A stretch of DNA of 64,000 nt from Fulvia fulva (taxonomy: Eukaryota > Ascomycota > Dothideomycetes > Mycosphaerellales > Mycosphaerellaceae). A model generated the notes under the pieces. It did not search any database and was not told the origin of the DNA. It worked only from the letters and a program-made list of their open reading frames with translations. Within the stretch, counting starts at the first letter, position 1. Each line of letters opens with the position of its first letter. Below, piece after piece: positions 33,232-41,678 of this stretch. Where the stretch lies: assembly GCF_020509005.1 (NCBI RefSeq), contig NC_063012.1:4836001-4900000 (forward strand), given 5' to 3'. Both the position numbers and the translations under genes were made by a program.

Positions 33232-35358
33232 ATGCCTAGAGAACGCAACGCGGCGACACCATCAGCAGGTGGTCGCGCGCTCGTAGACAGTCAGGATACA
33301 GGCACCGTCACGCCTCCCCCGAACCCAGACAACATGACTTCACAAACAGCGAACGGCGGCATGCGACCGCCACCTAAGCCTAAGGGCAAAAGCAAGCAGC
33401 GCACATCTCTTTTCCCCGACCTCTCCTCTTTTCCTCAGAGTCAGACACAGGACGACAACCGGCGGGTCACAGTAGACACCGGTGTCGCGCTACAACAAGA
33501 GATTGATAAAGCTTACCAGAAGGCCTTCGAGCGAGAAGAAGGTGGTGAGATTGACTTTACAGAACTGTTCGAGTTCAAGCTCGAAGAGAACCCAGGCGGC
33601 GACCCAGACGAGGTGTATCTATCACTCGACGAGGCAGAACACATTCTCGCATCCGAATACCAGAATGTCACCCCAGACAACCTCACGACCCTTGCATCCC
33701 AACACCCGAAGACCACCCACGACTTCGTGCTACAAGCAGTCAACACGGCAATTACTAAGGGCAGACAACTCGATGTAATGGAGCGAGCCAACGACCTCCA
33801 GAACACCCAGTACACCACGCTGTACACCGAATACGACCGCATCTACAAGATGCTGCGAAGTGAAGAGCTTGTCACACAGAAAATGGCAGCAGATCTCAAG
33901 AGCAAGAAGGATTGCGACCCAGCTAAGTTGCAAGAGCTGGGGAAGAAATACAAGGAAGCCAACAACCTGTGCAAGCAGTTCAGCGAGATCTGCGAGAAGG
34001 AGAAGAAGAAGGCACAAGATGCTGAGGCGAAGAACCAGGCCCTACAACAAGAAGTCGATGACCTGAAGGCTCGGCTTGAGGCAGGAGACACCACACAGAA
34101 CGGAGGTAGGGGCCGCTCAGGCCGCCGACCCTCTCGTTCCCGCCCACGCGAGACCTCACTCGAGCAGCTATTGCGTAGGTATCGCGAAGCTGCTGGTGGA
34201 GGGGGCGGTGGCGGTGGTGGTGATAACGATAACGATGGAGACGACGATGACCGTGGCGACAATGGCCGAGGACGTGACAACGACCGTCCGCGACCAGGAC
34301 CCAACAACAGTCGTGACTCGAGAATGCGCAACACCCGCACCCAGACACCACTGGTTGACCTTCCAGAACGTCTCTTCACCATTGACCGCACCCTCACTCG
34401 CGGCATGGAGATCGGCAAGGGTGTGCCCGACCCTAAGCACTTCAAGAACGATGACGACCCCAATTTCGACAGCTGGTACAGCAGTGTTCTCCTAAAGCTG
34501 ACTGTAGCAACCTTCCGCACTGAGGCAGATGGTCTGCGCTTCGTGTATGGGTGGACACAAGGTGATCCTCAGCGAAGCATCAAGCCGAGGATCCCTGTGC
34601 CTGGACAGCAGTCCTTCAACGAGTTCAAGACTGGAGAAGAGTTATTAGACTGGATGACACGCCAATATGGCACACGCAATGAGGGAACCAAGGCTATGGT
34701 TGACATTGCTACCTGCAAGCAAGAACAAGGCGAAACCTTTGTAGCCTTCCATGCCCGCTACTCGAAGTTGCGCGCCTGGATGTCATGGACCGATGAGACC
34801 GAGCTCATGCTGTTCCGTAACCGACTGAACCGCAAGTACTTCATCAAGACCTTCGGCGACCGCGAAGTCGACCGCCGCCTAGACAGCATGCAAGACGTTA
34901 TCGAGGAGTGCACCGCACTGGACGAGAGTTTCTACGAGACAGATCGACTATACCCGCAGAAGGAGCGCCCCCGGGGCAATGGCAACTCGAACAGCAATGG
35001 CGGCCAGAACAACCAGAACAACGGCAACGCAGTTGCTAGTGCCGCTGCCGGTGTAGCAGGTGCCTTGGTACAGCGCCCACTACAGTACGCTGGTACCAAG
35101 AAGAAGGAGGATCTGCCGACACATCTACAGAACCTGCCTACGCTCAACCGTGAGCAGCGCGAAGACCTTAAGAAGCAGGGTAAGTGCTACCGCTGCCGTA
35201 CAGGTTCTCACGTGTCGACCAACCCTGAATGCCCAATGTATGGGTACGATGGCGACTATCGCCCACCGCGTCCACGCAATACCACGCCGAATCCGAACGC
35301 GAACCTCAGTTCCCTAGCCGCCGATCCGCGGCAGGGAAATGGCACGACCGCTGCCTAA
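33232..35358 (+). CDS. gag: Gag polyprotein, chromovirus copy 1
   Basis: 708 residues forming the virus-like particle that packages element RNA. The N-terminus is disordered and basic. A coiled coil spans about residues 180-290 (KKYKEANNLCKQF.., ALQQEVDDLKARL), then an Arg/Ser stretch and a Gly-run plus Asp/Asn tract (about 320-360). A retrotransposon-gag core lies at about 375-560 (DPKHFKNDDDPNFDSWY). A zinc knuckle starts near residue 652 as C-x2-C-x4-H-x6-C, two residues longer than the usual C-x2-C-x4-H-x4-C. The stop at 35356-35358 overlaps Pol by 130 nt, with a frameshift signal just before it. An in-frame Met further in is possible, but the first ATG in frame is 33232. Confidence 0.92.
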   Translation: MPRERNAATPSAGGRALVDSQDTGTVTPPPNPDNMTSQTANGGMRPPPKPKGKSKQRTSLFPDLSSFPQSQTQDDNRRVTVDTGVALQQEIDKAYQKAFEREEGGEIDFTELFEFKLEENPGGDPDEVYLSLDEAEHILASEYQNVTPDNLTTLASQHPKTTHDFVLQAVNTAITKGRQLDVMERANDLQNTQYTTLYTEYDRIYKMLRSEELVTQKMAADLKSKKDCDPAKLQELGKKYKEANNLCKQFSEICEKEKKKAQDAEAKNQALQQEVDDLKARLEAGDTTQNGGRGRSGRRPSRSRPRETSLEQLLRRYREAAGGGGGGGGGDNDNDGDDDDRGDNGRGRDNDRPRPGPNNSRDSRMRNTRTQTPLVDLPERLFTIDRTLTRGMEIGKGVPDPKHFKNDDDPNFDSWYSSVLLKLTVATFRTEADGLRFVYGWTQGDPQRSIKPRIPVPGQQSFNEFKTGEELLDWMTRQYGTRNEGTKAMVDIATCKQEQGETFVAFHARYSKLRAWMSWTDETELMLFRNRLNRKYFIKTFGDREVDRRLDSMQDVIEECTALDESFYETDRLYPQKERPRGNGNSNSNGGQNNQNNGNAVASAAAGVAGALVQRPLQYAGTKKKEDLPTHLQNLPTLNREQREDLKKQGKCYRCRTGSHVSTNPECPMYGYDGDYRPPRPRNTTPNPNANLSSLAADPRQGNGTTAA

Positions 35359-38300
35359 GCGTGGTAGACAGCGGTCACCCGAACTTCCTAGGACAGAAAG
35401 AGCATGAGATTGAGAGACACGGAACGCAAGAGACGGTAACAGACTATAGTGAGGAGCTTAAGATATCGGCATGCGCACTGGATAAGCAACAGCCAGCTGT
35501 GTACCCTCACATAGTGTTACCCGTAATGATACAACAGAGAAAGGCTCGAGGCCTTGTAGATTCTGCTTCCACCTCTCTCTTTCTTGACTGGAAATTCACA
35601 CGCAAATACACAATACCCCTGATCCCTTTGACGCAAAGCCGACGACTAACACTGGGAGATGGAACGGCCACTGCGCGGCAGATTACACACGCGGCCCCTG
35701 TAGACGTAGTCATAGGCGATCATCACGAGCAAATGTTATGCTACGTCACCGACCTCGAATACGACATCGTCTTTGGCCTGCCGTGGCTTACAGCGCACAA
35801 CCCAAACATCTTCTGGGAGACAGGCGAGGTGGCATTCAGGTCGGATTACTGCTTTGGTCACTGTCTACAGAATAAGACACCGACAACAGTGCAATCCCTG
35901 AACCACCGCGAGAAGAAGAAGCAGGCACCAGTACGGTACGGACCAGAGCCCTTCACTGGAGATGTAGCGAGCTTCACAGCAGGAGGAGCAGAGCTGAATG
36001 CCTCATCATATGACCTGGAAGACATAGACGATGAAGAAGTGGACTGCCAGGGCGTTTCTCAACGCGCGTGGGGGATGTACGCGCACCGGCCTGGGGCTGA
36101 GTGCTTCTACATCATGCCCACTAGGCGTGAGAGCGACGGCGGAGAGCTTAAGCTGAGTGCAATGGCTGCTGATGATCTGGACCAATTCTTGAACAAGCAG
36201 TTCAATCACAACCCGAAGGAGAAGTTGCCGCCAATGTACCACGATATTGCGGACGCTTTCTCAGCTAAGGATCATGAAGGACTCCCACCTCACCGACTAG
36301 GCGTAGATCATGAGATTCACATTAAGCCTGATGGTCCACAAGAGCCACCATACCGCAAGCCCTACGGCCTAGCTGAGAAGGAGAACGAGGCAGTTAAAAA
36401 ATGGCTAGACGAGCAAACATCTGAAGGGAAGGTGCGGAAAGCAGGGCAAAAGACGAACCAGTCTCCTGCACCAGTGCTAGTGGTACGTAAGCCTGGAGGT
36501 GGGCTGCGTGTTTGTATCGACTACAGAGGATTGAATGCGATCACTATCAAGAACCGGTATCCGATTCCCTTGATACAAGAGACGCTCAACCGCATGCACG
36601 GCAAGAAGTACTTCACAAAGCTGGACATTGTAGCAGCCTTCAACAAGTTACGGATAGCTGAAGGGCACGAGTGGTTGACAGCGTTTGCGACACGATACGG
36701 CATCTACGAGTGTCTAGTGTTGCCATTCGGCTTGTGCAACGGACCAGCATCGTTCCAATCATACATCAACAAGGTCTTGCAAGAACACCTAGACGACTTT
36801 GTGTCGGCCTACCTGGATGACGTACTTATCTTCAGTGACACCTTGGAGGAGCACATTGAACACGTGCGGAAGGTTCTCACCAAGCTACGCGATGCAGGAC
36901 TTACAGTGGACATCGACAAAAGCGAATTCCACCAACAGAAGGTGAAGTATCTTGGGCTAATCATAACCCCTGACGGCATCGAGATGGACCCCGAGAAACT
37001 CGAATGTATTCAGACATGGGAAGCTCCTGAGAACCTGAAGGATGTCCAGGCCTTCCTTGGATTTGCCAACTTCTACAGGCGATTCATCGAAGCATTTTCG
37101 CGCATAGCTGCTCCTCTCACAAACCTGACCAAGTCGGACGGACCAAGCAATCACAAGAACAGAAGGATTCAATGGTCACTAGATTGCCAACGAGCCTTTG
37201 ACAATTTGAAAGCTGCGTTCAGCAAAGCCGGCATGCTCGCACATTACGTGCCAGGCAGGGAAACAGTAATAGAGACAGATTCTTCAGATTTTGTGAACGC
37301 CGGCGTGCTTTCGCAGTATGACGAGAATGGTGTGCTACATCCTGTGGCCTTCTACTCGAAGAAGTTGAGTCCACAGGAGTGCAATTATGAAATCTATGAT
37401 AAGGAACTGTTAGCCATCATCAAGGCTTTTGAGGAATGGAGACCCGAGCTCGCCTGCGAGGCAGATGATGAGGACTCACAGCCAGTCAAGATTTACACCG
37501 ACCACAAGAACCTGGAATACTTCATGACGACAAAGCAGCTAAATCGGCGACAAGCGCGTTGGGCTGAGTTCTTGTCACAGTTCAACTTCAAGATAATATA
37601 CCGTCCAGGACTTCAAGGTACAAAGCCAGACAGCCTGACGAGACGCAGCCAGGACCTTCCGCAGGGGGTGGACGACCCTCGGAACCAGCATCAGCATCAG
37701 ACATTGCTGCCTCCTAAGCGATTCCTTAAGATCGCCTCACTACAGGCAACAGTAGAAGATGCGCCGGAAGAAGAGGAACCAGTACCGCTAAACCCTGAAG
37801 CTGAAGAGTTTATGCCTACAGAACGAGATGCGCCTACTGAACAACCGGCGACGCGTGAAAGTCAGCGGGAAGCCGAACTCGAGTATCGAATGTCGACGGC
37901 GTACGTAACCGATAACGAGCTCAAGACCGCGATTAAGGACCTGCAGAAAGACCGCACTCCTACACTGCTACAGAGAGCGAAGATTCACCCAGCACACTGC
38001 AAAGTGGATGGCGACCTGCTATATGTTCGAAACCAATACGACGGCTGGAGCTTATGGGTACCAAATGACCAAGCCTTACAGACCAGGATAATCAAGATAA
38101 ACCATGACGCTCCAGCAGCAGGCCATCCAGGACGAGCTCGCACTTATGAACTCGTAGCACGTGAATTCTACTGGCCTGGATTAGCGAGATCCGTGCGCAG
38201 ATACACCGCGAATTGCCGCACCTGCCGTACAACAAAATCTCTGCACTCCCAGCCACTAGGATTACTACAGCCACTTCCTGTTCCAGATCGGCCTTGGAAA

Positions 38301-40025
38301 CACATTGCAGTCGACTTCGTTGTCGGACTCCCAGACAGCACTCTTGACGGCATGGTCTACAACAACATTATGACCGTCACTGACAGGCTCACTAAGGAAG
38401 TCGAGCTGATCCCTATTGGCGCAATGACAGCACAGAATACGGCAAGGCTTTTCCTCAAACATGTGTTCTGTCGGCGCGGGTTTCCTGACACCATTACATC
38501 AGACCGTGGCAAGCAGTGGGTTGCTACCTTCTGGAAGAAACTCTGCAAGATGCTCCGCACAAATCGCAAGCTGAGTTCTTCGTATCACCCAGAAACTGAT
38601 GGACAGTCAGAACGCACTAACCAGGCGATGGAACAGTATCTCCGCATGTTCACCAACGAGGCACAGGATGACTGGGCAGAATGGCTGTGCCTTGCTCAGT
38701 TCGCGATCAACAATCACCTGTCTGAGACTACTGGTGTGTCGCCGTTCTACGCCACCTTAGGATACAACCCTGAGTTCATAGAGCGAGTTGACCTGAACGC
38801 TGGAAAGGAGGGAGGACTGACCACTCTCCAGCGACTGGACGCGCGATCAGCAGAAACCTTTGTGCGTCGAATTTGCGAGCTTCACAAACACCTTCAAGAG
38901 AATATGCGAATGTCACAAGCTCTCCAAGCAGAGGCAGCAAACCGCCACCGAAGCATTCCTCCAGACTACAAGGTGGGTGATTGGGTGTATCTTAGCACCA
39001 AGAACATCCGCACGACTCGACCATCTAAGAAGCTGGACAGGAGATATGCCGGCCCTTACCAGATCACGGAAGTTATGCCGGCCAGACTCTCTTATCGACT
39101 GAAACTATCAGACGCTCTAGTAGGACTTGATAACTGCTTCCACACCTCACTACTACAACGAGCCGACCACCCCGATTTCCCACCACTTGAAGGGCAGCAT
39201 CTGGCGCCGCCACCACCGATAACTATCGAACCTGACACCACCGAGGCTGATGCAGCAGCCGATGTAGTGGCAGCACCTACGCACATGTACGAGGTGGAAA
39301 AGATCCTTGACATGTACACCCGTAAGCGGGCAGGCAAGGTGAAGAAGGGGCACAAGCGCAAAGTAGATACATGGTACAAGGTGAAATGGGCTGGATATCA
39401 GAACGAAGAGGATGGTGAGACCTGGCAACCTGCAGAGGACATGCTTGAACACGCAGCCGCCGCTGTTGCAGACTTTCACCATAACCGGCCGGAGTTGTCT
39501 ACGCCTGTAGGCTTCGCAGCTCCATCTGACTGGTCCCTACCAGCCACTGAGATACTCGGGCTCAACTCGATCAGGGTCATTCCGAAAGACACCGTCACGA
39601 ATGAGTCGCCTCGAGCCTTGCCTCTAATAGAATCTGCTCCGCACATATTCGATACTCGAGTGGAGCCTACAGAGCCTGCAATGATACCCAACTTTGGTCA
39701 TAAGGATCATACGCGAGTGCGAGCCGAAGACAGACTTAGATCTGGGGCAAGCCAGCTAACTAGGCAACATGTTTCTCGAAGGAAGCCGGTCGAGGATAGT
39801 CTTGATAGAGCGAATGCGATGTTATCGGATGACGACAGGGCACTAGAGGATGATTCGGCGTTCGCGCGATTATGGAGCTCGACAGGCAAGTGGCCTCACA
39901 AGGTGAATAACGCTCAGAGGACTGAGGCGTGTTTTGGGAGGGGGGGTACTGTCACGGGCAGCCCGCGACCCCTCACTGTAGCTGCGTCGGCCCGGCTGAA
40001 CCGCGGACCTTCTGCATCGGGTTAG
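35229..40025 (+). CDS. pol: Pol polyprotein, chromovirus copy 1 (PR-RT-RH-IN-chromodomain)
   Basis: Open frame of 1,598 codons in the -1 frame relative to Gag, probably made only as a Gag-Pol fusion, so the ATG at 35229 need not be used. Protease has active site DSAS at residue 111 (usual DSG/DTG). Reverse transcriptase has CIDYRGLN, LPFGLCNGPASF and YLDD at 528-531. RNase H has TDSSD near 684. Integrase has an HHCC finger (H959..C996, C999) and catalytic D1029, D1092, E1128 with 35 residues between the last two. The chromodomain at about 1354-1405 (YEVEKIL, WYKVKWAGY, TWQPAED) reads methylated histone H3 and steers integration to heterochromatin. The last 25 codons lie within the 3' LTR. Confidence 0.95.
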   Translation: MPNVWVRWRLSPTASTQYHAESEREPQFPSRRSAAGKWHDRCLSVVDSGHPNFLGQKEHEIERHGTQETVTDYSEELKISACALDKQQPAVYPHIVLPVMIQQRKARGLVDSASTSLFLDWKFTRKYTIPLIPLTQSRRLTLGDGTATARQITHAAPVDVVIGDHHEQMLCYVTDLEYDIVFGLPWLTAHNPNIFWETGEVAFRSDYCFGHCLQNKTPTTVQSLNHREKKKQAPVRYGPEPFTGDVASFTAGGAELNASSYDLEDIDDEEVDCQGVSQRAWGMYAHRPGAECFYIMPTRRESDGGELKLSAMAADDLDQFLNKQFNHNPKEKLPPMYHDIADAFSAKDHEGLPPHRLGVDHEIHIKPDGPQEPPYRKPYGLAEKENEAVKKWLDEQTSEGKVRKAGQKTNQSPAPVLVVRKPGGGLRVCIDYRGLNAITIKNRYPIPLIQETLNRMHGKKYFTKLDIVAAFNKLRIAEGHEWLTAFATRYGIYECLVLPFGLCNGPASFQSYINKVLQEHLDDFVSAYLDDVLIFSDTLEEHIEHVRKVLTKLRDAGLTVDIDKSEFHQQKVKYLGLIITPDGIEMDPEKLECIQTWEAPENLKDVQAFLGFANFYRRFIEAFSRIAAPLTNLTKSDGPSNHKNRRIQWSLDCQRAFDNLKAAFSKAGMLAHYVPGRETVIETDSSDFVNAGVLSQYDENGVLHPVAFYSKKLSPQECNYEIYDKELLAIIKAFEEWRPELACEADDEDSQPVKIYTDHKNLEYFMTTKQLNRRQARWAEFLSQFNFKIIYRPGLQGTKPDSLTRRSQDLPQGVDDPRNQHQHQTLLPPKRFLKIASLQATVEDAPEEEEPVPLNPEAEEFMPTERDAPTEQPATRESQREAELEYRMSTAYVTDNELKTAIKDLQKDRTPTLLQRAKIHPAHCKVDGDLLYVRNQYDGWSLWVPNDQALQTRIIKINHDAPAAGHPGRARTYELVAREFYWPGLARSVRRYTANCRTCRTTKSLHSQPLGLLQPLPVPDRPWKHIAVDFVVGLPDSTLDGMVYNNIMTVTDRLTKEVELIPIGAMTAQNTARLFLKHVFCRRGFPDTITSDRGKQWVATFWKKLCKMLRTNRKLSSSYHPETDGQSERTNQAMEQYLRMFTNEAQDDWAEWLCLAQFAINNHLSETTGVSPFYATLGYNPEFIERVDLNAGKEGGLTTLQRLDARSAETFVRRICELHKHLQENMRMSQALQAEAANRHRSIPPDYKVGDWVYLSTKNIRTTRPSKKLDRRYAGPYQITEVMPARLSYRLKLSDALVGLDNCFHTSLLQRADHPDFPPLEGQHLAPPPPITIEPDTTEADAAADVVAAPTHMYEVEKILDMYTRKRAGKVKKGHKRKVDTWYKVKWAGYQNEEDGETWQPAEDMLEHAAAAVADFHHNRPELSTPVGFAAPSDWSLPATEILGLNSIRVIPKDTVTNESPRALPLIESAPHIFDTRVEPTEPAMIPNFGHKDHTRVRAEDRLRSGASQLTRQHVSRRKPVEDSLDRANAMLSDDDRALEDDSAFARLWSSTGKWPHKVNNAQRTEACFGRGGTVTGSPRPLTVAASARLNRGPSASG
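35334..35376 (+). promoter_or_regulatory. Candidate -1 programmed ribosomal frameshift signal, copy 1
   Basis: Heptamer G GGA AAT (35334-35340) is in the Gag frame as X XXY YYZ. A 5-nt spacer follows, then a perfect 8-bp stem GACCGCTG/CAGCGGTC (35346-35353 with 35369-35376) and a 15-nt loop. It sits six codons before the Gag stop, which lies in the loop. A slip of -1 enters the Pol frame at the Trp codon. Confidence 0.7.
39936..39946 (+). other. Polypurine tract, copy 1
   Basis: An 11-nt all-purine run (GGGAGGGGGGG) three bases before the 3' LTR, the usual plus-strand primer site of LTR retrotransposons. Confidence 0.85.
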
Positions 40026-40133
40026 CGCGGCTTGGCTTTACTTTATAACTTCGCCGCGCCTCGCGCTCCTCTTTCGTAGCTTCGTAGAACAACAACTATC
40101 TCATTCGGACCCTATGGTACGCGCGCCCTTACA
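39950..40133 (+). repeat. 3' LTR, copy 1
   Basis: 184 bp, visually identical to the 5' LTR. Pol reads 76 nt into it before its TAG at 40023-40025. Confidence 0.93.
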
Positions 40134-41494
40134 CCTAATAAGCAAGGAGATTGTCGATAGAATCGGCTAAAAGGAGGTAGTTAGAGCGAGGGTAGAGGTA
40201 ATAGGCGTAGTGAGACTCTTTACTATATAAGAGTCTAATAGATAAAAGCTAGAGACCTATAAGGAGTGGACTACTAAAGTCGCGAAGTCGGTACGAGTCT
40301 CCTACTAATAGTATACCGTTATCGCCTACGGGGTCCCTAGGACATTTAAGGTCGAAGACCTTCCCTACCTCTAAGTATAGAACTAGAACACCTCCCTAGG
40401 AGTACGACTAACGAAGGCGGTATAGCTATATAAGACAGTAGACCGAGAAAAGACGTATTTATCGCTTATTATTTAGGTAGAGACAGCGGAACAAGCTAAC
40501 TAGATACTAGACAATAGGCTATTCTAGAACTACGAGAGAATAGACACGGAGATCTATTAGAGTAGCTATAGGGTACTACAATGCTTCTAATGCTAATAGT
40601 ACGGTTATATAGCCCTAAAATACGGGTAGAAGACCCTAAGGTGTCCTTACTACGTAGGCCTATACTAGGGAAGGGAATGCCTAAAAAAGGAGAGTAGGTA
40701 TATATACTACGGTAGAAGGTACCTAGCGTATTTAAGCTAATGCCTAGCTAGAATAGTAGTATAAGAACGAGCGAGACAAGTAAGGATCTCTATACTAGCT
40801 AGGTACCCCTAACGACAGTAGGAGGGACCTACCGTATATAAGGGCTTCGAGCCGAGTAAAAGGAAGAGTGTAGAAGAGACGAATAAGGGAACCTAACCGT
40901 AAACATATCTACCTCCTGGTAGGCCTCGACACCTTAACCGGGCCGCTAACGAACTAGGCTAAATATAAATCTTTAGGGCGCCCTAGCGGCCCTAGGGCTA
41001 GCCGGACAGCGAGATATAGGCTTAGGAGATATAGTAGGTTAGCACGGAAATAGACCTTACGGATAACGAATAATACTATATAACGACATTACTATCGTAT
41101 AGTATAACGTAAATAAAAGTAGGGATAAGGTCTAGCGCCACTTTCTATAAGAGCTAGACCCGCTACGGTACTACGTTATTACGGTATAGGAACTATAGAT
41201 TAACCTCTACGTAGGACTCCTAGCTACTTATAATGACCGGAGATACTATACCGTAATCGCGGGCTAACGAGGCGTTATCCCGAGGATATATATATATACG
41301 TAAGTAAGACTATAGACCTTAAGTCGTAGAAGGTTATACTACCGTAGTAGGGCAACCTAGGAGACATAACATCAATCTAGATCGATACGACACAAGGCCC
41401 TATCTAGATCTATAACGTTTATAACCCGCTACCGCGGGGTCGGACGAGTAGGGAACTAGGAACCCTCGCCTACCTAGAGCGGACCCTAAGCTAA
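40134..41494 (+). mobile_element. LINE-1 middle segment (ORF1 end to endonuclease), inverted relative to its host LINE
   Basis: This spacer between the two chromoviruses reads on the plus strand as a RIP-killed LINE ORF1. It holds degenerate zinc knuckles near 40580-40690 (QCF.C.QYG, CPYY..REC pattern) and the first half of an endonuclease (IYNVYNPLP, LAYLERTLS at its right end). The other pieces of this LINE, at 30667-32911 and 48717 onward, are on the minus strand. Turning this segment over makes both LINE junctions continuous in frame, with 5-bp target duplications TTAGC and TTAGG. It is therefore an inverted piece of the same LINE. Confidence 0.85.
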
Positions 41495-41678
41495 TGTAAG
41501 GGCGCGCGTACCATAGGGTCCGAATGAGATAGTTGTTGTTCTACGAAGCTACGAAAGAGGAGCGCGAGGCGCGGCGAAGTTATAAAGTAAAGCCAAGCCG
41601 CGCTAACCCGATGCAGAAGGTCCGCGGTTCAGCCGGGCCGACGCAGCTACAGTGAGGGGTCGCGGGCTGCCCGTGACA
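41495..41678 (-). repeat. 3' LTR, copy 2
   Basis: 184 bp, mirror of copy 1's 3' LTR. Contains the Pol stop and the last 25 Pol codons. Confidence 0.93.

Larger units (their letters stand above)
32912..40133 (+). mobile_element. Intact Ty3/gypsy chromovirus, copy 1
   Basis: A 7,222-bp element with 184-bp LTRs (32912-33095 and 39950-40133) that begin TGTCAC and end TTACA and appear identical. Internal order is primer site, Gag (33232-35358), Pol in the -1 frame (to 40025) with protease, RT, RNase H, integrase and chromodomain, then polypurine tract. Both frames are open and CA/TG frequency is normal, unlike the RIP-killed DNA around it, so insertion is recent. Flanks are TTAGC (left, 32907-32911) and CCTAA (right, 40134-40138). 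These are not a matching target duplication. The mismatch is explained by inversion of the spacer between copies 1 and 2. Confidence 0.95.

Noticed and set aside
33843..34520. Long minus-strand open frame opposite Gag (225 codons, Ser/Pro-rich)
   Set aside because: Complement of the Gag Gly/Asp and coiled-coil codons. It lacks any domain and appears identically in both copies only because Gag does.
35229..35231. ATG at 35229 as an independent Pol start
   Set aside because: It lies deep inside Gag. A frameshift signal is present, and Ty3 elements make Pol as a fusion.
32912..40133. Mismatched flanks taken as proof that copy 1 is old or formed by LTR recombination
   Set aside because: LTRs look identical and the flanks pair perfectly with copy 2's flanks after inverting the spacer, which explains everything more simply.
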